Shown: positions 14,202 to 25,476, numbered from the stretch's first letter. The stretch: 64,000 nt of DNA from Streptomyces sp. RKND-216 (GCF_004795255.1 NZ_SSBQ01000002.1:2809501-2873500); one strand, 5' to 3'. Translations and numbers: made by a program. Notes: a model not told the origin generated them from the letters alone.

Positions 14202-15782
14202 GTGCGGATGTACCCGGAGCCGACGGGCGAGGTGCGCATGAGTCTGTCACTGCGCTTCGCCGCCGGATCGCACGACGGCATGATCCGCGAGCACAACGAG
14301 GACTCCGGCTACGCCGGACCCCGGCTGCTCGCCGTCGCCGACGGAATGGGCGGCCAGGCCGCCGGCGAGGTCGCCAGCTCCGAGGTGATCTCCACCATCG
14401 TGCAGCTGGACGAGGACGTCCCCGGCTCCGACCTGCTCACCGAACTGGGCAACGCGGTGCGCCGCGCCAACGACCAGCTCCGGGTGATGGTCGAGGAGGA
14501 CCCGCAGCTCGAGGGCATGGGCACCACGCTCACCGCCCTGCTGTGGACGGGCCGCCGGCTCGGCCTGGTGCACGTCGGCGACTCGCGCGCCTACCTGCTG
14601 CGCGACGGCCGCCTCACCCAGATCACCGCCGACCACACCTGGGTGCAGAAGCTCGTCGACGAGGGACGCATCACCGACGAGGAGGCCACCACGCACCCGC
14701 AGCGTTCGCTGCTGATGCGCGCCCTCGGCAGCGGCGACCACGTCGAACCCGACCTGTCCATCCGCGAGGTGCGGGCCGGCGACCGTTACCTGGTCTGCTC
14801 CGACGGCCTGTCAGGTGTCGTGTCCCACCAGACCATGGAGGACACCCTCGCCGGCTACCACGGCCCGCAGGAGACCGTGCAGGAGCTGATCCAGCTCGCG
14901 CTGCGCGGCGGCGGCCCCGACAACATCACCTGCATCGTCGCCGACGTCCTCGACGTGGACGCCGAGGACGGCACCGCCACGCAGCTCAACGACACCCCGG
15001 TCATCGTCGGCGCCGTCGCCGAGAACCAGACCCAGCTGCGCGGCGACGCCCACACGCCCGCCGCCCGCGCCGCCGAACTCGGCCGCGGCGGCTCCGGCCC
15101 CGCCGTGCCGCCGCAGCAGACCCCGGGGCAGCACGGCACCCCGCAGGACGGCGGCTTCGGCCCGCCCGGCAGCGGCCACGGCCCCGGCACACCGCCCGCC
15201 ACCGGATCATTCGGCAGCTTCACCGAGGACGACTTCGTCAAACCGCGCTCCCGGGGGCGCTGGATCAAGCGCTCGCTGATCATCGCTCTCGTCCTCGCCG
15301 TCCTCGGCGGCGGCGTGTACGCGGGCTGGTCCTGGACGCAGAAGCAGTACTACGTCGGCTCCAACGGCGACCACGTCGCCGTCTACCGGGGCATCAGCCA
15401 GGAGTTGGCCGGCATCAGCCTCAGCAGCGTGCACGAGGATCACCCGGACGTCCCGCTGCAGTACCTGACCACCTTCCAGCGGCAGCGCCTCGAGGAGTCC
15501 ATCACCGCCGACGACCTCGCCCAGGCCGAGGAGAAGATCGGCGAACTCCGCGCCCAGACCGAGGCCTGCCGTCTCGCCGAGGAGCAGCAGAAGGCCCGCG
15601 AGGAGCAGGAGAAGGAGCAGCGCCAGCGCCAGAACGACCGCAACGACGGCCAGGGCAGCGGTCAGAGCGGCGGCGACCGGGCCGGCAGCCCCTCCGACAG
15701 CCAGAGTTCCCCCTCGCCTTCGCCCGGCCCCAGCATGTCGGAGAAGCAGCGTGAACTCGCCCAGCAGTGCACCACGCCGTAG
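14202..15782 (+). CDS. pstP: PstP: PP2C Ser/Thr protein phosphatase
   Basis: A 526-residue membrane-bound PPM/PP2C phosphatase that reverses PknA/PknB phosphorylation. The catalytic domain (~residues 15-245) shows REHNEDSG, VADGMGGQAAGE, GMGTTLTALL, HVGDSRAYLLRDG, SDGLSGVV and GGGPDNITCIVADV, which together supply the metal-binding aspartates. A linker is followed by one membrane segment (~353-376) and an extracellular tail with a Gln/Glu-rich coiled coil and a Ser/Pro-rich end. I chose GTG 14202 because GGAGGG sits 8 bases before it. ATG 14238 is an alternative that leaves the catalytic domain intact. It lies 36 bases after fhaB and 15 before rodA. Confidence 0.95.
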   Translation: MRMYPEPTGEVRMSLSLRFAAGSHDGMIREHNEDSGYAGPRLLAVADGMGGQAAGEVASSEVISTIVQLDEDVPGSDLLTELGNAVRRANDQLRVMVEEDPQLEGMGTTLTALLWTGRRLGLVHVGDSRAYLLRDGRLTQITADHTWVQKLVDEGRITDEEATTHPQRSLLMRALGSGDHVEPDLSIREVRAGDRYLVCSDGLSGVVSHQTMEDTLAGYHGPQETVQELIQLALRGGGPDNITCIVADVLDVDAEDGTATQLNDTPVIVGAVAENQTQLRGDAHTPAARAAELGRGGSGPAVPPQQTPGQHGTPQDGGFGPPGSGHGPGTPPATGSFGSFTEDDFVKPRSRGRWIKRSLIIALVLAVLGGGVYAGWSWTQKQYYVGSNGDHVAVYRGISQELAGISLSSVHEDHPDVPLQYLTTFQRQRLEESITADDLAQAEEKIGELRAQTEACRLAEEQQKAREEQEKEQRQRQNDRNDGQGSGQSGGDRAGSPSDSQSSPSPSPGPSMSEKQRELAQQCTTP

Positions 15783-15797
15783 GGGACCGGACAGCGT

Positions 15798-17201
15798 ATG
15801 AGCAGCAACCTCAACATCAACACCGGCAGCAATACGACGGTCTCCTCCGGCGGCCTCCCCAGCCGGCGCAACACCGAGCTGGCCATGCTCGTCTTCGCGG
15901 TGCTGATCCCGGTCTTCGCCTACGCCAACGTGGGTCTCGCCCTCGACGGCGAACTCCCCGCCGGCATGCTCGGCTACGGCCTCGGCCTCACCGCCCTCGC
16001 CGCCTGCGGCCACCTGGTCGTCCGCAAGTGGGCGCCGTACGCCGACCCGCTGATGCTGCCCATCGCGATGCTGCTCAACGGCCTCGGGCTGGGGCTCATC
16101 TACCGCCTCGACCAGGTCGAGTACCTGAAGCCGCCGGACGCCGCACCCGGCCAGCTGCTGTGGTCCGCGATCGGCATCGGCCTCTTCGTGGCCGTGCTGA
16201 TCTTCCTCAAGGACCACCGCGTCCTGCAGCGCTACACCTACATCTCCATGGTCCTCGCGCTGGTACTGCTGGCCCTGCCGATGTTCTTCCCCGCGGTGAA
16301 CGGCGCCAAGATCTGGATCACCATCCCCGGCGTCGGCTCGCTCCAGCCCGGCGAGTTCGCCAAGATCATCATCGCGGTGTTCTTCGCCGGCTACCTCATG
16401 GTCAAGCGGGACGCACTCGCCCTGGCCAGCCGCCGCTTCATGGGCCTCTACCTGCCCCGCGGCCGCGACCTCGGCCCGATCCTCGCGATCTGGGTCCTCA
16501 GTATGCTGATCCTGGTCTTCGAGACCGACCTCGGCACCTCGCTGCTGTTCTTCGGCATGTTCGTGATCATGCTGTACGTGGCGACGGAGCGCACCAGCTG
16601 GATCGTCTTCGGCCTGCTGCTCTCCGCGGGCGGCGCCGTGTTCGTCGCCTCCTTCAACGACCACGTCGGGGACCGCGTCGAGAACTGGCTGAACCCGACG
16701 GCCCTGGCGCCGAACGGCGGCGTCACGGAGACGGCCCAGGCCATCTACGCGTTCGGTTCCGGCGGACTGCTCGGATCCGGGCTCGGCCAGGGCTTCTCCC
16801 GCCTCATCGGCGGCATCGCGACGAAGAGCGACTACATCCTCGCCACCGCCGGCGAGGAGCTCGGCCTCACCGGCCTGATGGCGATCATCATCCTCTACGG
16901 CCTGCTCATCGAGCGCGGCGTCCGCACGGCACTCGCTGCCCGCGACCCGTTCGGCAAGCTCCTCGCCATCGGCCTCTCCGGCGCCTTCGCCCTCCAGGTC
17001 TTCATCGTCGCCGGCGGCGTCACCGCGCTGATCCCGCTCACCGGCATGACGATGCCCTTCCTGGCGCAGGGCGGTTCGTCCGTGATCGCCAACTGGGCGC
17101 TCGTCGCCATCCTGTTGCGCGTCAGCGACACCGCACGGCGTCCCGCGCCCGCCCCGGCGCCCTCACCCGACGCAGAAATGACCCAGGTGGTCCGCCCGTG
17201 A
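15798..17201 (+). CDS. rodA: RodA/FtsW-type SEDS glycosyltransferase
   Basis: A 467-residue polytopic protein of the SEDS family (about ten membrane segments), which polymerises lipid II glycan strands together with a class B PBP. The signatures are NGLGLGLIYRLD early, GAKIWITIPGVGSLQPGEF in the large loop, FETDLGTSLLFF, and near the end LPLTGMTMPFLAQGGSS-like PLTGMTMPFLAQGGSS. The catalytic aspartate region is VFETDLGTS. It sits directly before its partner PBP with a 4-base GTGA overlap, consistent with a 1:1 complex. Location beside the PASTA kinase indicates control of growth by phosphorylation. FtsW is the alternative, but position and partner favour the RodA-type copy of this operon. Confidence 0.94.
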   Translation: MSSNLNINTGSNTTVSSGGLPSRRNTELAMLVFAVLIPVFAYANVGLALDGELPAGMLGYGLGLTALAACGHLVVRKWAPYADPLMLPIAMLLNGLGLGLIYRLDQVEYLKPPDAAPGQLLWSAIGIGLFVAVLIFLKDHRVLQRYTYISMVLALVLLALPMFFPAVNGAKIWITIPGVGSLQPGEFAKIIIAVFFAGYLMVKRDALALASRRFMGLYLPRGRDLGPILAIWVLSMLILVFETDLGTSLLFFGMFVIMLYVATERTSWIVFGLLLSAGGAVFVASFNDHVGDRVENWLNPTALAPNGGVTETAQAIYAFGSGGLLGSGLGQGFSRLIGGIATKSDYILATAGEELGLTGLMAIIILYGLLIERGVRTALAARDPFGKLLAIGLSGAFALQVFIVAGGVTALIPLTGMTMPFLAQGGSSVIANWALVAILLRVSDTARRPAPAPAPSPDAEMTQVVRP

Positions 17202-18667
17202 ACAAGCCCCTGCGCCGCATCGCGATCTTCGCCGGCGTGCTGATCTTCGCACTGCTCGCCCGCGCCAACTGGCTCCAGTTCGTCCAGGCGGACGAACTCC
17301 AGAGCGACGACAACAACCGCCGCGGCCTCATCGCGCGCTACAGCCAGCCGCGCGGCGACATCCTCGCCGCCGACGGCACGCCGCTGACCGGCTCCACCAA
17401 GACCGAAGCCAGCGACTTCGCGTACAAGCGGACGTACAAGAACGGCGAGATGTGGGCGCCGGTCACCGGCTTCTCCGCCCAGATCTACGGCGAGACCCTC
17501 CTTGAGGGCGTCTACGACGAGTTCCTCACCGGCACCGACGACCGGCTGTTCTTCGACCGCACGATCGGCATGCTCACCGGCGAGAAGCAGGGCGGCGGAA
17601 ACGTCACCACCACCCTGCTGCCGTCCGCCCAGAAGGCCGCGTTCGACGGCCTCCAGGGCAAGGAGGGCGCGGCCGTCGCCATCGACCCGCAGACCGGCGA
17701 GATCCTCGCACTGGCGAACACCCCCTCGTACGACCCGTCGAAGATCGCCGGCATGTCGGACGACGACCAGCAGACCTGGACCTCGCTGCAGAAGGAGAAC
17801 AACGCCTCGCAGCCCATGCTCAACCGGGCCCTGCGGCAGACCTATCCGCCCGGCTCCACCTTCAAGCTGGTCACCGCCGCGGCAGCGCTGGAGAGCGGTG
17901 AGTACACCCTCGACGGGAAGACCGACTCCCCCAGCCCGTACAAGGCGCCGATCTCCGGGAACGAGCTGCCCAACTGGTCGGAGACCATTCCCTGCAAGAA
18001 CGCCTCCATCCGCGTCGCGCTCCAGTACTCCTGCAACAACGTCTTCGCCAAGATCAGCGAGGAGCTGGGCAACGAGAAGATGAAGGAGGCGGCGGAGAAG
18101 TTCGGCTTCAACGAGCAGCAGTTCGTCCCCGTCCGCGCCGTCGCCAGCGGATTCCCCGAGGCAGAGCCCGACCTGAACGCCTACGCCGGCATCGGCCAGG
18201 GCTCCGTCACCTCCACCCCGCTGCAGATGGCCATGGTCACCGCCGCCATCGCCAACGACGGCGCCCTGATGCAGCCGTACATGGTCGACAAGCTCCGCTC
18301 CCCCGACCTCGACATCATCGAGGAGACCAAGCCGGAGGAGCTGAGCGAGCCGATGTCCGGCGCCACCGCGCAAAAGCTCCAGGAGGGCATGGAGACCGTC
18401 GTCAGCGAGGGCACCGGCGAATCGGCGCAGATCCCCGGCTACACGGTCGGCGGCAAGACCGGTACCGCGCAGCGCGGCGTGGGCAACAGCGAGAAGCCCT
18501 ACGCCTGGTTCGTCAGCTACGCCAAGGACCAGAACGGCGAGTCGCCGGTGGCCGTCGCGGTGGTCATCGAGAGTTCCGACACAGTCCGCGACGAGATCGG
18601 CGGCAGCACGCTGGCCGCTCCGGTCGCCAAGGCCGTGATGGAGGCCGTACTTGAGGAAAAGCCGTGA
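17198..18667 (+). CDS. pbpA: PbpA: class B penicillin-binding protein
   Basis: A 489-residue membrane-anchored transpeptidase that cross-links peptidoglycan made by RodA. One N-terminal membrane helix (~residues 8-26) is followed by the dimerisation domain (RGLIARYSQPRGDI) and the transpeptidase domain with all three motifs: SxxK (S220-TF-K223), SxN (S278-C-N280) and KTG (K420). The GTG at 17198 overlaps the rodA stop (GTGA), indicating translational coupling. In mycobacteria PbpA is a PknB substrate. The 134 bases between pbpA and pknB hold no gene. Confidence 0.96.
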   Translation: MNKPLRRIAIFAGVLIFALLARANWLQFVQADELQSDDNNRRGLIARYSQPRGDILAADGTPLTGSTKTEASDFAYKRTYKNGEMWAPVTGFSAQIYGETLLEGVYDEFLTGTDDRLFFDRTIGMLTGEKQGGGNVTTTLLPSAQKAAFDGLQGKEGAAVAIDPQTGEILALANTPSYDPSKIAGMSDDDQQTWTSLQKENNASQPMLNRALRQTYPPGSTFKLVTAAAALESGEYTLDGKTDSPSPYKAPISGNELPNWSETIPCKNASIRVALQYSCNNVFAKISEELGNEKMKEAAEKFGFNEQQFVPVRAVASGFPEAEPDLNAYAGIGQGSVTSTPLQMAMVTAAIANDGALMQPYMVDKLRSPDLDIIEETKPEELSEPMSGATAQKLQEGMETVVSEGTGESAQIPGYTVGGKTGTAQRGVGNSEKPYAWFVSYAKDQNGESPVAVAVVIESSDTVRDEIGGSTLAAPVAKAVMEAVLEEKP

Positions 18668-18801
18668 ACCGGGCACCCCGCGAAGGGTGACCCCGGTCAC
18701 GTGAACCCCCGGGAAGCGTGCCGGTACCGTATGCCGAGCAGCACACCGCCGGCGCCCGTACGCCAGGGGGCGTCCCGGAAAGACGGAGAGGGCTGGAGAC
18801 T

Positions 18802-20787
<1,986 letters not shown>

Positions 20788-20811
20788 CCCGCGGCGCACC
20801 GCACGCTCCAC

Positions 20812-20850
20812 CGGCGAGGGCCGGGCTCGTCACGAGCCCGGCCCTCGCCG
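20812..20850. terminator. Terminator between pknB and sortase genes
   Basis: A perfect 18-bp stem (20812-20829 with 20833-20850) and TCA loop between convergent pknB and the class E sortase, positioned to stop both transcripts. There is no U-tract. Confidence 0.85.
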
Positions 20851-20887
20851 CGTCCCACGCCCGGTCGCGCCCTCCGGCCGCGCCGCC

Positions 20888-21745
20888 TCAGGGCAGCTCC
20901 GACGGCGGGGTGCGGTCGGCGTCGACGGGGACGGTGCGCTTCAACTCGCCCCACACGATGTAGCGGTGCTCGGAGGTGTACATCGGCGTGCACGTCGTCA
21001 GCGTGATGTAGCGGCCCTCCTCGGTCTTCCCCGACACCTTCGGGACGTCCGCCAGCACGTCGACGTTGTACTTGGAGGTCTCCGGGAGGATCTCGTACAC
21101 CTCGTAGACGTACCAGGTGTGTTCGGTCTCGAACACGATCGGGTCGCCCTCGTCGATCTCGTGGATGTCGTGGAACCTGGCGCCGTGCCCGTCGCGGTGG
21201 GCGGCGAGCGAGAAGTTGCCGGACTGGTCCCAGGGAAGCGCCGACTTCACCGGATCGGTGTAGTAGCCGGCGACGCCCTTGTTGAGGTCACCGATGTCGG
21301 TGCCCCTGGTGACGAGGATGTCGTCGTCGGACATCGCGGGCACGTGCAGGAAGCCGATGCCGGTCTTCAGGTTCCGCTCGCCGGGGCCCCGTTCGCCGGG
21401 CTCGGTGCGGTCCTCGCTCGCGGCCCAGCTCTCGCGCACCCGGTCGCTCTGCTCGTCGGACTGCCGGTCGGCGACAACGTTCGTCCACCAGAGGGAGTAG
21501 ACGACGAACAGCGCCAGCACCAGCCCCGCGGTGATGAGGAGTTCGCCGGCGACGCTGACGACGGCGGCGATCCGGCGGACGCCCCGGCGGCGACGACCGC
21601 TGTGCGGAGGGCGCTCACGGGCGGCGCGGGCGGAACGTTCCGCCCGCGGCTCCCGGTCCGGCCCCGCGTCGCTCCTGACGTCCTCTTCGGCCCCGACGTC
21701 CTGCGCGTTCCGTGTCACCGCTGACCGCCCGTTTCCCCTCGACAT
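20888..21745 (-). CDS. srtE: Class E sortase (first copy)
   Basis: A 285-residue membrane-anchored transpeptidase. Residues 1-57 are charged and cytosolic, 59-83 a membrane helix, and the rest an extracellular sortase domain with catalytic His183 (AAHRDGHG), Cys252 (LTTCTP) and Arg261 (EHRYIVWG). Class E sortases attach LAxTG-bearing proteins such as chaplins to the wall in Streptomyces and act in aerial development. ATG 21745 is preceded by AGGGGG. The gene lies 27 bases after the second sortase in the same operon. No LAxTG substrate is encoded in this window. Confidence 0.94.
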   Translation of the reverse strand: MSRGNGRSAVTRNAQDVGAEEDVRSDAGPDREPRAERSARAARERPPHSGRRRRGVRRIAAVVSVAGELLITAGLVLALFVVYSLWWTNVVADRQSDEQSDRVRESWAASEDRTEPGERGPGERNLKTGIGFLHVPAMSDDDILVTRGTDIGDLNKGVAGYYTDPVKSALPWDQSGNFSLAAHRDGHGARFHDIHEIDEGDPIVFETEHTWYVYEVYEILPETSKYNVDVLADVPKVSGKTEEGRYITLTTCTPMYTSEHRYIVWGELKRTVPVDADRTPPSELP

Positions 21746-21772
21746 GCTCAGCCCCCTGCGCCGGGAGTGCCG

Positions 21773-23353
21773 CTACCCGACGAGAGCGTCCGGCTTGCCT
21801 TCGCTGCGCGGACGCTCGTCCACCATTCTGCCCCAGACGATGAGCCGGTACTTCGAGGTGAACTCCGGCGTGCAGGTGGTCAGCGTGAGGTAGCGGCCGG
21901 GCTCCTTGAAGCCCGACTGGGGCGGCACCGGATCCAGCACGCTCGTGTTCGCGGGGGTGGTCGAGGGGAGCCGGCTGTACATCTCGTAGACGTAGTAGGT
22001 GTCCGCGGTCTCCACGATGATCTCGTCGCCGGCGACGAGGCGGTTGATGTACCGGAACGGCTCACCGTGGGTGTTGCGGTGACCGGCGACGCCGAAGTTG
22101 CCCTGCTCGTCCCACGGCATCGCGGTCTTCAGGCCGGACTTCTCGTCGTAGTGCCCGGCCAGGCCGTTGTCCAGGACGGACTGCTTGTCGATGCCCTGCG
22201 CGACGGGCACCACCACGTCGAGCTTGGGTATGTGCAGCAGCGCGAAACCCTGGCCGGGGGAGAACGCGCCGGGCTTGCGCTCCGGGTTCTCCTCCCACTT
22301 CTGCGTCAGGCTGTCCTTGGCGCCGCCCGCGTACTGGCCGGCGAGCACGTTCGTCCACCAGAGCTGATAGGCGACGAAGAGCAGCATCAGCACGCCGCAG
22401 GTGATGAACACCTCGCCGATGGCGCGGCTGAGGAGCACCACGGGTCCGTCCTTGGCCGCTCTGGCGGCCCGGCGGGCCTCCAGTCGCGTCATGGGCCGTG
22501 AGGGTTCCGCGGGGGCGCCACGACGGCCCCCACGCCCCCTGGCGGCGGCCTTGCGCCGGGCGGCACGGCCCCCCAGCTCGGTGTCGCTGGGGCGGCGCAG
22601 CGCGACCGTACGGTGCTCGTCGTCGTCCGGCGCGGCCGCGCCGGTTCCGGAGGCGTCCGAGGCAGCTGCGGGCCGCCTGTCCCGGTCGTCGCGATCTCGT
22701 TCGGGCCGACGTCGCCGGGGACCGGGCCCGTCGGGCACGTCGACGGCCGGGAGGGCGGCGGTCTCGTCCACGTCGGTGGGCCGACGCCGCTGCTGCGGCC
22801 GCCCATGACCGGGGGCCACCGGCCGTACGCCGGGCAGGGACTGCTGCGACGGGACGGCGGGCTGCTCGGCGTGCGGGCCGGGGTGGGCAGCGGGCGACCG
22901 GTGGGCCGCCCGCTGCCCCTGCTGCGGGTGCCGCGGCGGGCGGCTCTGCTGCTGCCCCTGCTGCGGCTGTGAGGGGCGGAACCACGGCGAGGGGCCCTCG
23001 TCCGCCCCACCCGGCCCGCCCGGCGGCGGCTGCGGCGCCTGTGCCTGCGGGGTGTCCGTGGCCTGCGGGGCCCAGGAGGGCACCCGCGGCCCGGCTTCCG
23101 CGCCCGAGGACGGCAGCGGGTCGTTCAGCGGGTCGGCGAGCGCGTCGACGGCCGCCCGGTAGTCCTGCGCCGGGCGCTCGTACGGGTAGGCGTAGGGCTC
23201 CGGGTTCCAGGCCGGCTCCTCCCGGGGCGCGCGCTGCTCCCCGGCCCCGTACGGGTCCGAGCCGTACGCGTCCGTGCCGTACGGGGCGTCCTGCCCGTAC
23301 CCGTCCTGCCCGTACGGATCGCGGTACGGGTCGCCGTTCCCCGGAGGCGTCAC
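21773..23353 (-). CDS. srtE: Class E sortase with long disordered N-terminus (second copy)
   Basis: A 526-residue sortase. Residues 1-~290 are low-complexity: Tyr-Gly-Asp-Pro repeats at the start (DPYRDPYGQDGYGQDAPYG), then Gln/Pro/Arg-rich sequence. A membrane helix follows (~315-337, GEVFITCGVLMLLFVAYQLW), then the class E catalytic domain with His425, Cys494 and Arg503. The cytosolic tail is far longer than in the neighbouring copy (about 310 versus 58 residues) and could be a phosphorylation or interaction region for the nearby kinase system (inference). GTG 23353 overlaps the pabA stop (GTGA), so the two are translationally coupled. Confidence 0.93.
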   Translation of the reverse strand: MTPPGNGDPYRDPYGQDGYGQDAPYGTDAYGSDPYGAGEQRAPREEPAWNPEPYAYPYERPAQDYRAAVDALADPLNDPLPSSGAEAGPRVPSWAPQATDTPQAQAPQPPPGGPGGADEGPSPWFRPSQPQQGQQQSRPPRHPQQGQRAAHRSPAAHPGPHAEQPAVPSQQSLPGVRPVAPGHGRPQQRRRPTDVDETAALPAVDVPDGPGPRRRRPERDRDDRDRRPAAASDASGTGAAAPDDDEHRTVALRRPSDTELGGRAARRKAAARGRGGRRGAPAEPSRPMTRLEARRAARAAKDGPVVLLSRAIGEVFITCGVLMLLFVAYQLWWTNVLAGQYAGGAKDSLTQKWEENPERKPGAFSPGQGFALLHIPKLDVVVPVAQGIDKQSVLDNGLAGHYDEKSGLKTAMPWDEQGNFGVAGHRNTHGEPFRYINRLVAGDEIIVETADTYYVYEMYSRLPSTTPANTSVLDPVPPQSGFKEPGRYLTLTTCTPEFTSKYRLIVWGRMVDERPRSEGKPDALVG

Positions 23354-23982
23354 GTGCCCACGACGGGGGCGAGCCCCGTGGAACGCTCCACCGCGGCCGG
23401 GTCGCCGCACTCGGTCAGCCAGTTGGCCAGCATCCGGTGCCCCCACTCGGTCAGCACCGACTCGGGGTGGAACTGGACGCCCTCGACGGCCAGTTCCCGG
23501 TGCCGCAGCCCCATCACCAGGCCGGAGTCCGTCCAGGCGGTGACCCGCAGGTCGGCCTCCGGCACGGTCGACCGCTCCACACCGAGCGAGTGGTAGCGGG
23601 TGGCGGTGAACGGCGACGGGAGACCGGCGAACACGCCGTGCCCCTCGTGGGCGACGCTGGAGGTCTTGCCGTGCAGCAGCTCGGGGGCCCGGTCGACGAC
23701 CGCGCCGTAGGCGACGGCCATGGACTGCATCCCGAGGCACACCCCGAACACCGGCACGCCGGTCCCGGCACAGTGCCGCACCATGTCGACGCACACCCCG
23801 GCCTCCTCGGGCGTTCCCGGCCCGGGCGACAGCAGCACGCCGTCGAAGCCGTCCTGTGCGTGCTCCGTGCGCACCTCGTCGTTCCGCACCACCTCGCACT
23901 CGGCGCCGAGTTGGTGGAGGTACTGGACGAGGTTGAAGACGAAGCTGTCGTAGTTGTCCACGACGAGAATCCGCGCGCCCAT
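23350..23982 (-). CDS. pabA: Glutamine amidotransferase of PabA/TrpG type
   Basis: A 210-residue class I glutamine amidotransferase that supplies ammonia to aminodeoxychorismate or anthranilate synthase. The triad is Cys82 (GVCLGMQ), His172 and Glu174 (FHPES). SPGPGTPEEAG (52-62) is the family oxyanion region. The start MGARILVVDNYDSFVFNL is typical. Its large subunit is not in the window, so folate versus tryptophan use cannot be decided; this conserved Streptomyces locus next to the sortases is usually annotated as the anthranilate/para-aminobenzoate type. It overlaps the second sortase by GTGA and follows a small membrane protein gene by 8 bases. Confidence 0.92.
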   Translation of the reverse strand: MGARILVVDNYDSFVFNLVQYLHQLGAECEVVRNDEVRTEHAQDGFDGVLLSPGPGTPEEAGVCVDMVRHCAGTGVPVFGVCLGMQSMAVAYGAVVDRAPELLHGKTSSVAHEGHGVFAGLPSPFTATRYHSLGVERSTVPEADLRVTAWTDSGLVMGLRHRELAVEGVQFHPESVLTEWGHRMLANWLTECGDPAAVERSTGLAPVVGT

Positions 23983-23990
23983 GGATCCGC

Positions 23991-24158
23991 CTACGCTCCT
24001 TCGCCGTCGACCGTGACGTCGTTGAACGGCAGCAGCGGGTCCACCCACGGGAAGACGTACTGGAAGAGGAGAAAGACCACCACGAGCGAGAGAACGAGCG
24101 AGAGGAGCGCCCGCACCACGGTGTTGCCGGGCAGATGCCGCCAGATCCAGCCGTACAT
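23991..24158 (-). CDS. Small conserved membrane protein
   Basis: A 55-residue protein with one membrane helix (ALLSLVLSLVVVFLLFQYVF, residues ~17-36) and a short outer tail ending LLPFNDVTVDGEGA. The sequence MYGWIWRHLPG at the start and FNDVTV near the end are conserved features of this Streptomyces locus between DUF881 and pabA. Function is unknown. ATG 24158 is taken as start. An in-frame GTG at 24185 would add nine Arg-rich residues, and AAGGA lies far from the ATG, so the start is not certain. It probably belongs to the pabA-sortase operon. Confidence 0.75.
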   Translation of the reverse strand: MYGWIWRHLPGNTVVRALLSLVLSLVVVFLLFQYVFPWVDPLLPFNDVTVDGEGA

Positions 24159-24333
24159 CCGGTGTTGCCGTCCTTCCCTTCTCACGCGCCGCCGCCACCG
24201 GCGGCGCGGCCTCCAGACTAAGGGGCGAGCCGCGGCGGGTGTGCGTCAGTGGGGATACGCGCGCGGCGCACCCACGTGCCGTGCGTCACCGTCGGCACGA
24301 CTGGGCCGGGCGAACCGTCCCGAACCGCCGTCC

Positions 24334-25089
24334 TCACTCGGCGGGCTCGGCGGGCTCGGCGGGCTCGGCGTGCCGGAGGTCCACCGTGCCGGAATACCCG
24401 GGCACGGTCGTCCTGCGGTGCTGCCGCACGTCCCAGCCGAGGCCGTAGGCGTCGACGTAGCCGAGGTAGTTCTGGATGGAGGGCGAGGTGTCCATGGCCT
24501 GCCGCATGTCGGCGGGGTCACCCACAGCGGTGATCGTGTAGGGCGGCGAGTAGACGCGGCCCTGAAGGATCAGGGTGTTGCCCACACATCGCACCGCGCT
24601 CGTACTGATCAGGCGCTGGTCCATGACCTTGATGCCCTTCGCCCCGCCCTTCCAGAGCGCGTTGACGACGGCCTGGAGGTCTTGTTGGTGGATGACCAGG
24701 TCGTTGGGCGAGGGGTCGGGAACGCCGGAAATCAGGGGCACGGCGTCCGGCGGGGCGTCGGTGAGCGTCACGGTGAGGCCGGAGCCGGTGACGGCCGAGG
24801 TGCCGGCCGCGCGCTTGGCGTCGCGCAGGGCGCGGCGCTCGGCGTCGGTGGTGCCGTTGTCGCCCTCGGCGAGGGCGTCGACGTCGTTGCGCAGGCCGGC
24901 GGCAGACGACTCCAGCCGCGCGTTGCGGTCGCTGCGTTCGCGTATCAGGTCGGACAGCCGCAGCATCGTTTCGTCGGTGCGGATGTTGTGGCCCTCAGCG
25001 GTGTCGAAGCTGATCCAGAAGATGAGCCCGGCCAGGGCGAAGATCCCGATGGACGCCAGCCGCGCAGGCCTGATGCGGATCCTGGACAC
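24334..25089 (-). CDS. DUF881 family membrane protein
   Basis: A 251-residue protein with one N-terminal membrane helix (residues ~12-30, [18 protein letters not shown]) and an extracellular DUF881 domain ([50 protein letters not shown]). Proteins of this family sit next to crgA throughout actinobacteria. A role in division or envelope function is suspected and unproven. GTG 25089 starts [11 protein letters not shown]. Its C-terminus is an in-frame Pro-Ala-Glu repeat made by a 9-base tandem repeat. It is divergent from crgA, 103 bases apart. Confidence 0.88.
   Translation of the reverse strand: MSRIRIRPARLASIGIFALAGLIFWISFDTAEGHNIRTDETMLRLSDLIRERSDRNARLESSAAGLRNDVDALAEGDNGTTDAERRALRDAKRAAGTSAVTGSGLTVTLTDAPPDAVPLISGVPDPSPNDLVIHQQDLQAVVNALWKGGAKGIKVMDQRLISTSAVRCVGNTLILQGRVYSPPYTITAVGDPADMRQAMDTSPSIQNYLGYVDAYGLGWDVRQHRRTTVPGYSGTVDLRHAEPAEPAEPAE
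24341..24367. repeat. 9-base tandem repeat in DUF881 C-terminus
   Basis: Three tandem copies of GCGGGCTCG encode the repeated Glu-Pro-Ala tail just before the stop of the DUF881 gene. In-frame unit length means slippage would lengthen or shorten the tail without a frameshift. Confidence 0.8.
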
Positions 25090-25192
25090 GTACCCTAGTC
25101 TCCCTCCACGCCTGGTACGCACTACGCTAACGGACCAGACCCTTAGCGATTCACCCCGCGCGGTAACGAAGCGCATCGACAGGAGCTCCCTC

Positions 25193-25450
25193 GTGCCGAA
25201 GTCACGTATCCGCAAGAAGGACGATTTCACCCCGCCGCCGGCGAAGAAGACCGAGATCGACCTCGGTCGAGGCGGCCGCCGCTGGGTCGCGCCCCTGATG
25301 CTCGCGCTGTTCGGCATCGGGCTGGCCTGGATCGTGGTCTTCTACGTGACCGACGCCTCCCTGCCACTGGAGGCCATCGGCAACTGGAACATCGTGGTGG
25401 GCTTCGGCTTCATCGCCGGCGGGTTCGTCGTCTCCACCCAGTGGAAGTAG
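25193..25450 (+). CDS. crgA: CrgA cell-division protein
   Basis: An 85-residue protein with two membrane helices (about residues 33-53 and 66-82) and a basic N-terminus [11 protein letters not shown]. CrgA coordinates growth and septation in Streptomyces and recruits divisome parts (FtsZ, PBPs) in mycobacteria. [20 protein letters not shown] and [20 protein letters not shown] are characteristic. GTG 25193 is preceded by AGGAGC. Length matches the family. The downstream intergenic region contains DnaA-box-like sites, an unusual neighbour for a division gene. Confidence 0.97.
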   Translation: MPKSRIRKKDDFTPPPAKKTEIDLGRGGRRWVAPLMLALFGIGLAWIVVFYVTDASLPLEAIGNWNIVVGFGFIAGGFVVSTQWK

Positions 25451-25476
25451 CCTTCCGCGACCGCAACCCCCACCCC

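Noticed and set aside
15767..17197. A very long open frame continuing upstream of pbpA in the same frame.
   Set aside because: It overlaps rodA completely, has Arg/Pro-rich composition typical of an alternative frame in GC-rich DNA, and pbpA has its own GTG with membrane helix at 17198.
20888..23353. Search for LAxTG sortase substrates near the two sortases.
   Set aside because: None of the secreted proteins here (29206-29916, 33851-35242, 62397-64000) ends in LAxTG-TM-basic; the 33851 protein has a C-terminal anchor without the motif.
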